Below, one piece after another: positions 16,400-23,934 of a stretch of DNA of 36,959 nt. Both the position numbers and the translations under genes were made by a program. This DNA comes from JBBDLF01 sp040879025 (lineage in GTDB: Bacteria; Pseudomonadota; Gammaproteobacteria; Pseudomonadales; Pseudohongiellaceae). The first letter of the stretch is position 1; every line of letters starts with the position of its first letter. Where the stretch lies: NCBI GenBank assembly GCA_040879025.1, contig JBBDLF010000008.1:1-36959 (forward strand), given 5' to 3'. The notes under the pieces were generated by a model, which ran no database searches, had not been told where the DNA came from, and worked only from the letters and a program-made list of their open reading frames with translations.

Positions 16400-16804
16400 T
16401 TACTGACGTACAACCTGCAACGGAGAAACCTTCGCACGTACCGGCGCATCTTGTGCCTGGCTTCGGATTCGCCACTTTCCATTATGTGTCAAATGGCTGC
16501 TGACCGGGCTCGGACGGGTACGACTCTGGTCGCTCTGATCGCGCTCATGGCGCTTGTACAGGTAGTCCACGAGATCGCCGATTGTCTTGCAGGCAAGCAA
16601 TCCGGACGGGTAGCGTGCCCACAGCACCTCTCGGTCGCGCCAAATCCTGGCGAGATAGGAAAATTCTATGCGGGCTTCCTCTTCGAGTTCCTGTCCTTCT
16701 TTTGCCGCCACCGCCATGGGTAAAATTCTCGCGAATAATTCGTTCTGGCTTTCCGGAATGATTTCCTTAAGACGACGGGTATGAAATTCTGTTGTGGTCT
16801 CCAA
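16400..16804 (-). CDS. Small hypothetical protein
   Basis: This 134-codon ORF starts with TTG at 16804, preceded by GGGAG at 6-base spacing, which is good support. The first 90 residues look like a folded helical protein, with charged amphipathic stretches (EGQELEEEARIEF, KTIGDLVDYLYKRHERD). The last 45 are basic and low in order, as if the frame were lost or the tail unfolded. No signal peptide, membrane segment or known motif is seen. The TIGDLVDYL phrase recalls helix III of acyl-carrier-like domains, but the Ser attachment motif DSL is absent, so this is not claimed. Confidence 0.45.
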   Translation of the reverse strand: METTTEFHTRRLKEIIPESQNELFARILPMAVAAKEGQELEEEARIEFSYLARIWRDREVLWARYPSGLLACKTIGDLVDYLYKRHERDQSDQSRTRPSPVSSHLTHNGKWRIRSQAQDAPVRAKVSPLQVVRQ

Positions 16805-17025
16805 TGTGCTCTCCCACCCCAGCCGAGGGGTTTATTGGTATGGATTATTGGTATCCGACACCTGTAGGCATTCGGGAGATGCAGTATCTCTGAAGCGTTA
16901 TCGTGTCGTTACCACCCGGTTACATTTTTCATTGTGCCTGTCTCAGCGCCGAGTGCTAACGGGGAAGATTCCTCAGTTACTCTGGAAAAAAACCCTAATT
17001 CGCTACCGGGTAAACCGGCAGGCCC

Positions 17026-18039
17026 TTAATCGGCAAACCGTGCTATCCGGTCCCCGCCGGCGATGCCCCCCAACCAGATTTCTTCCCCCACCTGTATGGC
17101 AACCGTGCCGAAGGGCAGGTAGTCATTGGAAGGATAATCAACCAGCTGCTGCACCTGCAGACTGTCCGGGTGAACTTTCGCCGCCCGGGACGAGACGTCC
17201 GCGCATGCGCCGCCATTGAGACAACCGCCGATATTCGCCCGTGGCCCGCCATACTGTCCGCCCACCAGTAAGGTACCGTCCGCTGCCCAGCGCACATTGT
17301 CGATATGGAAACCAACGCCCACGGTGTCCTTTTGCACAGGGTTCTGGCCTCGCGACAGACGGATCAGGGCTTCTTCGGTCCATCCACCGATGTAAAACCA
17401 GCGACCATCGGGAGAGGACACCAGTCCATTGGGGCCGGGCATGCTGCTGCCGGGTACTTCGGCCCATCCACTCGCCGCATCCCATTCCCAGAGTTCACCC
17501 CCGCTGGTATTGAAATTGGTGGCGGCAATGGCGTCATCCGGCAGGGCAGTGACCGAATTGAGGCGGGTCCCTTCCGGCGCCATGATGCATCCCACCCAAG
17601 TGAATTCGGGCGGGGCACCGGAAGCATCCAGCGAAAAGACTTCTATGGCTTCTCGTTCGCCATGACCAACGACAAAGAGTGTAAAGCGATTGTCCCCTCC
17701 GTCACGCAGTGCGACCCCGTGGGGCTGGAAACGGGCAGGCCCGGGACAGTCACTGTAGTTGGCCGTGTCGTGCGCCGTAGCGGAGCCCGCTCCGGGAAAC
17801 AGCACTGTGGAACTGTGGTCGCGGGTGTCGACGGCATAGATAAAACCATCAACGGCCGAGACGCGTCCCGACGCAATCACCCAGGGTGTACCGGGGATGG
17901 CGATCAGGTCTTCAGGATTTTCCACGCCGCAGACAAACCTCACATTGCCGTCAGGTTCGCAGGCTTCAGCGGCCAAGGCTCCGGCTGAGGCCAGACTGGA
18001 ACACAGCAGAAGCAGTAAACCGGGCAGGCTTGTTTTCAT
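17026..18039 (-). CDS. Exported SMP-30/gluconolactonase-like beta-propeller
   Basis: This 337-residue protein has a signal peptide (about 1-23, ending ALAAEA) and GGGAG 8 bases before ATG. The rest is a six-bladed-propeller type sequence, with repeated phrases ARFQPHGVALRDGG, MPGPNGLVSSPDGRWFYIGG and HIDNVRWAADGTLLVGG. This is the pattern of the SMP-30/gluconolactonase/paraoxonase-like group, whose members are usually calcium-dependent lactonases or esterases. Asn and Asp in PNGL and DNVRW fit the metal-binding positions of the group. Several Cys suggest disulphides in the periplasm. It follows the glutamate dehydrogenase gene by 49 bases on the same strand and may be co-transcribed. A short A/T run at 16984-16992 past its stop may help termination. 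Confidence 0.75.
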   Translation of the reverse strand: MKTSLPGLLLLLCSSLASAGALAAEACEPDGNVRFVCGVENPEDLIAIPGTPWVIASGRVSAVDGFIYAVDTRDHSSTVLFPGAGSATAHDTANYSDCPGPARFQPHGVALRDGGDNRFTLFVVGHGEREAIEVFSLDASGAPPEFTWVGCIMAPEGTRLNSVTALPDDAIAATNFNTSGGELWEWDAASGWAEVPGSSMPGPNGLVSSPDGRWFYIGGWTEEALIRLSRGQNPVQKDTVGVGFHIDNVRWAADGTLLVGGQYGGPRANIGGCLNGGACADVSSRAAKVHPDSLQVQQLVDYPSNDYLPFGTVAIQVGEEIWLGGIAGGDRIARFAD

Positions 18040-18088
18040 AGGATCAACTCCCTCGCGCTTTGGGTTTGTTCATTGTGCGTCCTGGAAT

Positions 18089-19351
18089 TCAGGCCGAAAA
18101 ATAAGCCTGGGTACCGTGCGCTTCTATGGCCTCTGACAAACGTTTCGCCGCCAGTATATAGGCCGCGGTTCGCATGGAAAGGCGTTTCTCTTGTGCTATC
18201 TGCCAGACATCGCCCGCCTCTCGCTCCATCGAGGCCTTGAGCCGGTCCTGCACTTCTTCCAGTGGCCAATACAGTCCCTGGCGATTCTGCACCCATTCAA
18301 AGTACGACACTGTCACTCCTCCGGCGTTGGCAAGGATATCAGGTAAAACAATAATGTCGTTCTGTTCCAGAATAGCATCCGCCTTCGCCGTGGTCGGCCC
18401 GTTTGCCAATTCGAGCACTACCTTCGCCTGCACGGCTCCGGCATTCCCCTCATGAATCTGGTTTTCGAGCGCCGCGGGCACCAGCAGATCGCAATCGATT
18501 TCCAGCAGCTCTTCCTGGGTTATCTCACTCGCCAGCCCTTCCCTGCAGATATCGACGACACTGCCACTGGCTCTTTTTGCGTGGACAAGGTATTCCGGGT
18601 CCAGGCCGTCCCCGGAAAAGACAGCGCCGCGGGAATCGGATACGGCGATGACACGCCAGCCGTCATCGTGCAGCATGCGCGCGATGTGGGCACCCGCATT
18701 GCCGAACCCCTGAACCGCAGCGGTACGCGTTTTCCTGTCGAGCCGCAGTTCCTTCTGCAAAAATTTGAGCAGGTAGAACCCTCCTTGGGCGGTGGCATCT
18801 TCACGACCGAGCGAACCGCCCAGGGGAATCGGTTTGCCGGTGATCACATCGGGGCACGGCCGCCCACGCAAAGAACTGTACTCGTCCGCCATCCAGCCCA
18901 TCACCATCGCGTTGGTATACACATCCGGCGCCGGAATATCCCTGTCGGCACCGATCATATCAGCAAAAGCGTGCACATAGGCGCGCGATAACCTTTCCAG
19001 CTCGGATTTTGACAGCAGGCGGGGATCAACCTGGATCGCGCCTTTGGCCCCACCAAAGGGCAGGCCGGCGACGGCACATTTAAAGGTCATCCAGAACGCC
19101 AGGGTTTTCACTTCTTCTTCATTGGCGTCCGGGTGATAACGAATCCCTCCTTTCGTCGGTCCCCGTGTATCGTCATAACGGCAGCGCCAGGCAAGGAAAG
19201 AGCGCCGCGACCCGTTATCCATCCGGATCATCAACCGCGAAGTCAGGACTTCCTTGGGATAGCGCAGTTTCTCCAGCACCTCCGGATGGACATCTATATA
19301 GCTTGCCGCGTCTTCCAGGTGACTTAAAGCTCCCTCCAACATACTTTGCAT
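18089..19351 (-). CDS. Glutamate dehydrogenase (Glu/Leu/Phe/Val dehydrogenase family)
   Basis: This 420-residue enzyme starts at ATG 19351 (GGGA upstream); an in-frame start 10 codons earlier is less supported. It is a hexameric class II glutamate dehydrogenase-type protein catalysing reversible oxidative deamination of glutamate to 2-oxoglutarate and ammonium. Lys67 (TKGGI), Lys91 (MTFKCAVAG), Lys103 (GGAKGA) and Asp143 (PAPDVYTN) have the same spacing as Lys89, Lys113, Lys125 and Asp165 of the Clostridium symbiosum enzyme, so the active site is intact. The Rossmann motif GFGNAG is at 216-221 and the second strand ends in Asp240, favouring NAD over NADP. A leucine or phenylalanine dehydrogenase is the main alternative, but the length fits glutamate. 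Confidence 0.88.
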   Translation of the reverse strand: MQSMLEGALSHLEDAASYIDVHPEVLEKLRYPKEVLTSRLMIRMDNGSRRSFLAWRCRYDDTRGPTKGGIRYHPDANEEEVKTLAFWMTFKCAVAGLPFGGAKGAIQVDPRLLSKSELERLSRAYVHAFADMIGADRDIPAPDVYTNAMVMGWMADEYSSLRGRPCPDVITGKPIPLGGSLGREDATAQGGFYLLKFLQKELRLDRKTRTAAVQGFGNAGAHIARMLHDDGWRVIAVSDSRGAVFSGDGLDPEYLVHAKRASGSVVDICREGLASEITQEELLEIDCDLLVPAALENQIHEGNAGAVQAKVVLELANGPTTAKADAILEQNDIIVLPDILANAGGVTVSYFEWVQNRQGLYWPLEEVQDRLKASMEREAGDVWQIAQEKRLSMRTAAYILAAKRLSEAIEAHGTQAYFSA

Positions 19352-19449
19352 AACAATCCCACACGTTGCCAATTTAACCAACAGTATGAATTATTTGCCC
19401 GCACACTGATAGGTTGCTCACCGGCATCGATGTGGATCAGTGCGAACTT

Positions 19450-20208
19450 TCAAGATTGAGCACGAGGGACGGATTCTCCGGCGCGGCGGTCACCCCGGGC
19501 GAGTACCAACAGGTTGAAGTGATCAAACAGGGCGGCGGCGAAACGGGGCTTGTAGCGGAACAGGTGTCGGCGAAGCTTTCGTGACAGTCTGGATTTCAGT
19601 TTTCCACCTGCGCCCTGATCGATTTCCATATCGTCGGTGTATTCATGATCCGCCAGGGTATAGCCCGTGTCTTCGAGCGTGGCCAGTGCTGTTTCACGGG
19701 TGAAGTAATGCAGGTGTCCGAATTGTTGACGCATATGCAACGGATAGCGTGAACGCTGCAAAACTTCCTTGGCGCAGATGTCCAGGGGAATATGAAAAAG
19801 TATCCAGTCGCTGCGCGCTCTCAGGCGCTGCAAAAAGCCGAGGTAATCAGGCACGTGCTCAAAAACGTCCAGTAACAGGATTAATTCCGGCAACGTGGGT
19901 GTGGGCGTGACGAGAAAATCCTGCTGATAAAACGTCAGGTGACCCCTTTCCTGCTTCTTCGCCATGGCGATGGCCTGGGGTGAAACATCGAACCCGGTCA
20001 GTACCGTTTCCGGGCTCAGTTTTTTCTGAAGTTCGGCCAGTACGCCGCCGGCCCCACAGCCGACGTCCGCGACAGTCGCGGGAGACAGCGAGTGTTTGTG
20101 CAACATCCGATACACCTTGTCCGCTTTCCAGGCCGCATCCCCCAGGTGCCAGTCCGTGACTCTCTCGAGATAAGTGCCGTCTGTGTACTGAGCGGTCTGA
20201 ACAGCCAT
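19450..20208 (-). CDS. Class I SAM-dependent methyltransferase
   Basis: This 252-residue protein starts at ATG 20208, 4 bases after the stop of the gene upstream; an in-frame start 18 codons earlier would overlap that gene. Motif I, VADVGCGAGG (47-56), is canonical for S-adenosylmethionine binding, followed by VLTGFDVSPQAIAMA (motif II, acidic residue) and LLLDVFEHVPD (motif IV). The C-terminal part is basic (KSRLSRKLRRHLFRYK) and may contact a membrane or acidic substrate. It is the last gene of a three-gene operon with an acyltransferase and a hydroxylase, so it probably methylates the same unknown product. UbiG-like and glycan methyltransferases share these motifs, so the acceptor is not predictable. 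Confidence 0.85.
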   Translation of the reverse strand: MAVQTAQYTDGTYLERVTDWHLGDAAWKADKVYRMLHKHSLSPATVADVGCGAGGVLAELQKKLSPETVLTGFDVSPQAIAMAKKQERGHLTFYQQDFLVTPTPTLPELILLLDVFEHVPDYLGFLQRLRARSDWILFHIPLDICAKEVLQRSRYPLHMRQQFGHLHYFTRETALATLEDTGYTLADHEYTDDMEIDQGAGGKLKSRLSRKLRRHLFRYKPRFAAALFDHFNLLVLARGDRRAGESVPRAQS

Positions 20209-20212
20209 AACT

Positions 20213-21265
20213 TTAGCCACTGTACCGGTAGCGGGCTGAGCGCAAAAAACTGAGGCCCGCAAGCACCGGCGCGGGCAGCGGATTCGGGTACAGCTTCAGT
20301 TTTCTGACACGGCGTTCACCCTGACGGATGATCCCGACTTCGAGAATCTCCCCGGGGGCATGTCGAATTTGAATATAGCTGGTGGCGGTTCGGGCAACCG
20401 CGCATTCTTCAACACCATTCACCGAAAAAAGGATATCGTCCTCGCAAAGCGGTGCCCGAGTGAGCCTTGCGATCAGGCGGCGCCGGGTAACTCTGGCGGC
20501 AAAGCCGTCGGGATCAAGGCCCAGCGCTTCTTTCTCCGCAATCTCCAGCGGTTCTGACTCCACAGTCAGCATGGGTCGTGGTGTGGCTTCATTCTCCGTG
20601 GTTTTTGCCCACAGAGCGGGCGAGCGAATCCCGGGGTCGAATGCCGCATTGCGCAGAAGAGTTTCCAGTCTGGGGTTGGGATCGACGTCGATAATCAAAT
20701 GAGTCCGAACCGAGTCTCCGTTGACGACTGAATGCATGCTCTGGTTGTCGAAAGTGACGACTTCGCCTACATAGAAATGGCGCGCCATTTTCTCTGAGAG
20801 CAATACGGAGTCTGGATTGGTAATAATCGGAATATGCAGGCGGAAAGGAGTTTTCCATGCCGGGTTATCATCACAGTGCACCCGCGTGATGCCCATGGGT
20901 TTCATGCGCATGATGAACGCATACCGGCAGCCTCCGAACGGTCCTTCCGGGCCGATCAGTGAGGCGATGTAAGGTAACCGGCTCAGCACCGGCGCATTTG
21001 ATACCTCGCTGGTTATAAAGTCTTCGGCGGATCCGCGTCTACCTCCACGCAACAGCAGCATGTTGGTTGAACAATGTATATCCCAATGGCTGCTGCTCCA
21101 TGCGGTACGCGGGATGTTGTGGTAATCCCGCAACAACGCCTTCACATCAATGGCAACAGGCAGTTTGAGAAAGGAGCGCTTGAGCGGAAACCCGGTTGAA
21201 ACATCGGGTGGCAAAACGGGTTCACTCGGCTGTTCCATTAGGCTGTCTGTAGTGGTCATTGACAT
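20213..21265 (-). CDS. Aspartyl/asparaginyl beta-hydroxylase-like enzyme with C-terminal PDZ-like domain
   Basis: This 350-residue protein starts at ATG 21265, where AGGTGA lies 5 bases upstream; a GTG three codons earlier is the alternative. The first part (about 35-200) is an AspH-type Fe(II)/2-oxoglutarate oxygenase domain: His130 in RVHCDD, then FDNQSMHSVVNGDSVRTHL with His178 as second metal ligand and Arg187 for 2-oxoglutarate. These enzymes hydroxylate Asp, Asn or Pro. Residues about 262-327 resemble a PDZ-like domain (LCEDDILFSVNGV, then YIQIRHAPGE and VGIIRQGERR), an unusual partner for this oxygenase. There is no signal peptide, so it acts in the cytoplasm. It is the middle gene of a coupled operon, 13 bases after the acyltransferase. 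Confidence 0.8.
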   Translation of the reverse strand: MSMTTTDSLMEQPSEPVLPPDVSTGFPLKRSFLKLPVAIDVKALLRDYHNIPRTAWSSSHWDIHCSTNMLLLRGGRRGSAEDFITSEVSNAPVLSRLPYIASLIGPEGPFGGCRYAFIMRMKPMGITRVHCDDNPAWKTPFRLHIPIITNPDSVLLSEKMARHFYVGEVVTFDNQSMHSVVNGDSVRTHLIIDVDPNPRLETLLRNAAFDPGIRSPALWAKTTENEATPRPMLTVESEPLEIAEKEALGLDPDGFAARVTRRRLIARLTRAPLCEDDILFSVNGVEECAVARTATSYIQIRHAPGEILEVGIIRQGERRVRKLKLYPNPLPAPVLAGLSFLRSARYRYSG

Positions 21266-21278
21266 GCTTTTCACCTGA

Positions 21279-22580
21279 TCAAGTGCGTCCGGGTTTGATG
21301 CTGTGTTTCAATCGTGGCAGCCGCAGCCGTCCGGCACCGGCGCGGGTCGCGCGGGCCAGTTGTCGCAGCCTTTTCAGTTTCTCCACAACGACGAGAACCG
21401 TATTCCCTGTAATCGGACTGTTGGAGACTGTCATATTGCAGAAGATCCGACGGGCGGAGAATATCTGGTTGGCGGAAACATTGTCCGGGGCGGCGCAGGA
21501 ATCCAGCCAGCGAATTTCAGGATCAAGATGCAGTCGGTCAATCATTTTCAGAAACAGCAACATGCCGGGTGAGAAATGGCGGAAGTTTTCGTCGTAAGCC
21601 GTTTTGTATCCATAGCTTCCGCCGCCGCCCCGAAAATTGCACAGCATGGCTACAGCTTTGCCTTCGAGCCGCAGGGCCATCATCATCATGCGCTTGCGGT
21701 GGAACCCTTCCCGGGCAATGCTCCAGAAAAATTGTCTGTCCCGGGTGGAAAGACCTATGGCGGTTCCTTTGCTGTTCTTCCAGCCGGATGCTTCCAGTAC
21801 CAGGAACTCCTCGATCCAGCGATCAAAGTCGTCAACGGAGCTTAGTTCATCGCATTCGAGCCTGCCCAGTTCTGACAGGCGGCGTTCCAGCCGCCGAAAT
21901 TTGCTGCGAGCCTTGGCGGAGAGGGTCTTGTTCCAGTAGGTAGCCGAGTCAGTGTCTGGGACAAAACAGGCTCGCGTAAACCGTTTCTCCGTATAACGAA
22001 TATTACGAAGCTCCAGCCTTGTTTTCACAGCCCTGTGGAAACAGCCCCTCCTTGAGATCTGTTGCATATCCAGCAGCTTGATCCGGGACTGCAACCTCAC
22101 CCAGTCCAGAAAAGTCTGGACCGTTTGCTTGAAATGGTCTCTGTGGAGAAGCGGTGTGGACTTGAAACAGTAGGGATAGGAAAACATCGCAAGATGGGGA
22201 ACGGACAGTCCCATATAGCTCGACCGGCGTTCGAGAGGAAAAAAACCACAAAGACGCCGATCTGTCGGATCTTCTCGGCTCGTCCGAAATACCAGAACAA
22301 ACAGTACAGGCTTTTTCCCGGCGAGGCATTCAATGGCCGGGAACAGCATCCATGGCTCGTGGAACAGATTATCGTCGGCAGCAAACACCGCCAGATCATC
22401 GATATCCGAGCGGTAGGGTTTCAGGTCGTCCAGCGTTTCTACCACAATCACAGATAATCCAGAGGATGTACCCGCCGCCGATTTCAATCCCTGTTTCGGC
22501 TCCGTCGCCTGTAGCGGTACCTGCAACGGCGCACTATAATCCATGTCTTCCCCAGCATGGGAATCCTGTCTCATGCTCAT
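21279..22580 (-). CDS. GNAT acyltransferase (BioF2/CelD-like, FemAB-related)
   Basis: This 433-residue protein is of the Acetyltransf_6 (CelD/BcsL, FemAB-like) type. The conserved LEASGWKNSKGTAI phrase lies near 264-277, followed by FYWSIARE-like FFWSIAREGF and the acyl-CoA-binding half with YGYKTAYDENFRHFSPG and WLDSCAAPDN. Such proteins transfer acyl or aminoacyl groups in polysaccharide, peptidoglycan or lipid modification. The N-terminal 60 residues are polar and unassigned. No signal peptide or membrane helix is present. The start may be M1 (22580) or M3 (22574, better spaced from AGG). It is the first gene of the three-gene operon and is divergent from the triple-domain exported protein. 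Confidence 0.82.
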   Translation of the reverse strand: MSMRQDSHAGEDMDYSAPLQVPLQATEPKQGLKSAAGTSSGLSVIVVETLDDLKPYRSDIDDLAVFAADDNLFHEPWMLFPAIECLAGKKPVLFVLVFRTSREDPTDRRLCGFFPLERRSSYMGLSVPHLAMFSYPYCFKSTPLLHRDHFKQTVQTFLDWVRLQSRIKLLDMQQISRRGCFHRAVKTRLELRNIRYTEKRFTRACFVPDTDSATYWNKTLSAKARSKFRRLERRLSELGRLECDELSSVDDFDRWIEEFLVLEASGWKNSKGTAIGLSTRDRQFFWSIAREGFHRKRMMMMALRLEGKAVAMLCNFRGGGGSYGYKTAYDENFRHFSPGMLLFLKMIDRLHLDPEIRWLDSCAAPDNVSANQIFSARRIFCNMTVSNSPITGNTVLVVVEKLKRLRQLARATRAGAGRLRLPRLKHSIKPGRT

Positions 22581-22644
22581 GCCTTCCGCTTGGAGTCGTT
22601 GCTTTTTTTTGGAGATTTTCTTGTTGAGTCGGGGATGATAAAAG

Positions 22645-22669
22645 CCCGAGAGGCCTTGCGCCTATCGGG
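22645..22669 (-). promoter_or_regulatory. Hairpin in the leader of the acyltransferase operon
   Basis: CCCGA (22645-22649) pairs with TCGGG (22665-22669), with an inner GGC/GCC pair (22652-22654 with 22660-22662) around a 5-base loop. Read on the minus strand the stem is followed by GGGCTTTTATC, a short T-tract. It lies 65 bases before the operon start, so it could be an attenuator or a terminator-like leader hairpin. No known riboswitch motif was recognised. The rest of the 204-base gap 22581-22784 probably holds both divergent promoters. Confidence 0.4.
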
Positions 22670-22784
22670 AATAGACCTGATGTTGACCTCTTAATGACTC
22701 CCTTTGCAGAAGACAATTGCAGACAATGATGTTACTAATTTAATTTATACGATCCCAATCCACTTCCAAAACGGAGAATAAAAA

Positions 22785-23864
22785 ATGCCTCTTTCACGAA
22801 TCAGGCTTCACTCGTACCTGACCCTGATCACACTGGCCTTGCTGGCAGTCCTGCTAAGCCCGGGAATCGCAGCACAACAACCTCCCCCGCCTCCGGGAGC
22901 CTATGATGCCGCGCCTTATCTCGGAGAGGTGCGTAACCGTTATCTCTACGGTGATATCTGGGAGCGACCCGGCCTTTCCCCGCGCGACCGCAGCATGATC
23001 ACGGTAGCGGTGAACCAGGCGCTTTACGCGACCAATGAACTACGCCTGCATATGGGGCGCGCGTTGGACAATGGAGTCACCCAGGCGGAGATTTCAGAGC
23101 TTATTGCTCATGTGCTCTGGTACTCCGGATTCCCCACCGGCGTGAACGCCGCGCGGGTTGCAGCGGAAGTCTTCGAAGAACGCGGCCTGCCCGAGACGCC
23201 TCCAGGTGCATCACCCCGGCAGCCACCGGCAAATCCGGAAGCTGAGTTTCCCGGAGCCTTTCCGCAAACTCCCTATCTTCGCGACTTGCTCAATCAGGTG
23301 GTCTACGCCGAGACATGGAACCGGACCGAGCTTTCTCCCCGGGATCGTAGCCTGATCACTGTCGCCGTGGGCACCGCCCTGTATGCGTCGAGTGAGGTGC
23401 GCTATCACACAGGCCGGGCGCTCGACAATGGCGTAACACCGGGTGAAATCTCCGAGGCAATCACTCATGTGGCTTTCTATGCAGGCTTGCCCACGGGCGT
23501 CAACGCGTCAAGGGTGGCCGCGGAGGTTTTCGAATCCCGAGGGCTTCCGCTTCCGGATGCACGTTTTCCCGGGGCACCGTACCTCGATGACCTGATTGAT
23601 GGACTGGTTTATGGAGAAACCTGGACCCGTCCGGCGCTGTCTCCCCGGGACCGCAGCCTGGTCACGATCGCGATGACCCAGGCGGCCTATCAAACCGATC
23701 AGCTTCGCGCGCACCTGCGGCGCGGGCTCGACAACGGTATTACACCGGAAGAGCTATCCGAACTGATGGCGCAGATTACCTTGTATTCAGGATTTCCGTC
23801 CGGTGTGAATGGTTCACGCGTGTTGGCCGAAGTCTTCCAGGAACGGGGCATTCCACTCCCCTGA
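22785..23864 (+). CDS. Exported protein with three tandem carboxymuconolactone-decarboxylase-like domains
   Basis: This 359-residue protein has a signal peptide (about 1-31) and GGAG 8 bases before ATG. Three copies of one roughly 92-residue domain follow at about 44-135, 164-254 and 266-357. Each has the same core: LSPRDRS, then a helix, LDNG(V/I)T, E(I/L)SE, and (Y/F)(S/A)G(F/L)P(T/S)GVN. This is the gamma-carboxymuconolactone decarboxylase (PcaC-like) fold, without the CxxC of the AhpD peroxidase branch. His89/His109 and His208/His228 recur in domains 1 and 2; domain 3 keeps His310 but has Gln330 at the second position. The family is normally one-domain, oligomeric and cytoplasmic, so an exported three-domain form is unusual. 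It may build a pseudo-trimer in one chain. Confidence 0.85.
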   Translation: MPLSRIRLHSYLTLITLALLAVLLSPGIAAQQPPPPPGAYDAAPYLGEVRNRYLYGDIWERPGLSPRDRSMITVAVNQALYATNELRLHMGRALDNGVTQAEISELIAHVLWYSGFPTGVNAARVAAEVFEERGLPETPPGASPRQPPANPEAEFPGAFPQTPYLRDLLNQVVYAETWNRTELSPRDRSLITVAVGTALYASSEVRYHTGRALDNGVTPGEISEAITHVAFYAGLPTGVNASRVAAEVFESRGLPLPDARFPGAPYLDDLIDGLVYGETWTRPALSPRDRSLVTIAMTQAAYQTDQLRAHLRRGLDNGITPEELSELMAQITLYSGFPSGVNGSRVLAEVFQERGIPLP

Positions 23865-23882
23865 AAAACATGATGACCGCTA

Positions 23883-23914
23883 CGCAGAGATGAAACAGAA
23901 CGCGGTTCTCTGCG
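23883..23914. promoter_or_regulatory. Inverted repeat before the MFS exporter gene
   Basis: CGCAGAG (23883-23889) and CTCTGCG (23908-23914) form a perfect 7-base inverted repeat with an 18-base centre in the 70-base gap before the transporter ATG at 23935. It may be an operator or a hairpin limiting read-through from the upstream gene. It has no T-tract. Confidence 0.4.
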
Positions 23915-23934
23915 AATAACCGGCTTGATCCGCC

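Noticed and set aside
22534..22716. A 60-codon ORF upstream of the tailoring operon as a possible precursor peptide
   Set aside because: It needs a TTG start, has no ribosome site, and overlaps the acyltransferase start in another frame; no leader/core pattern.
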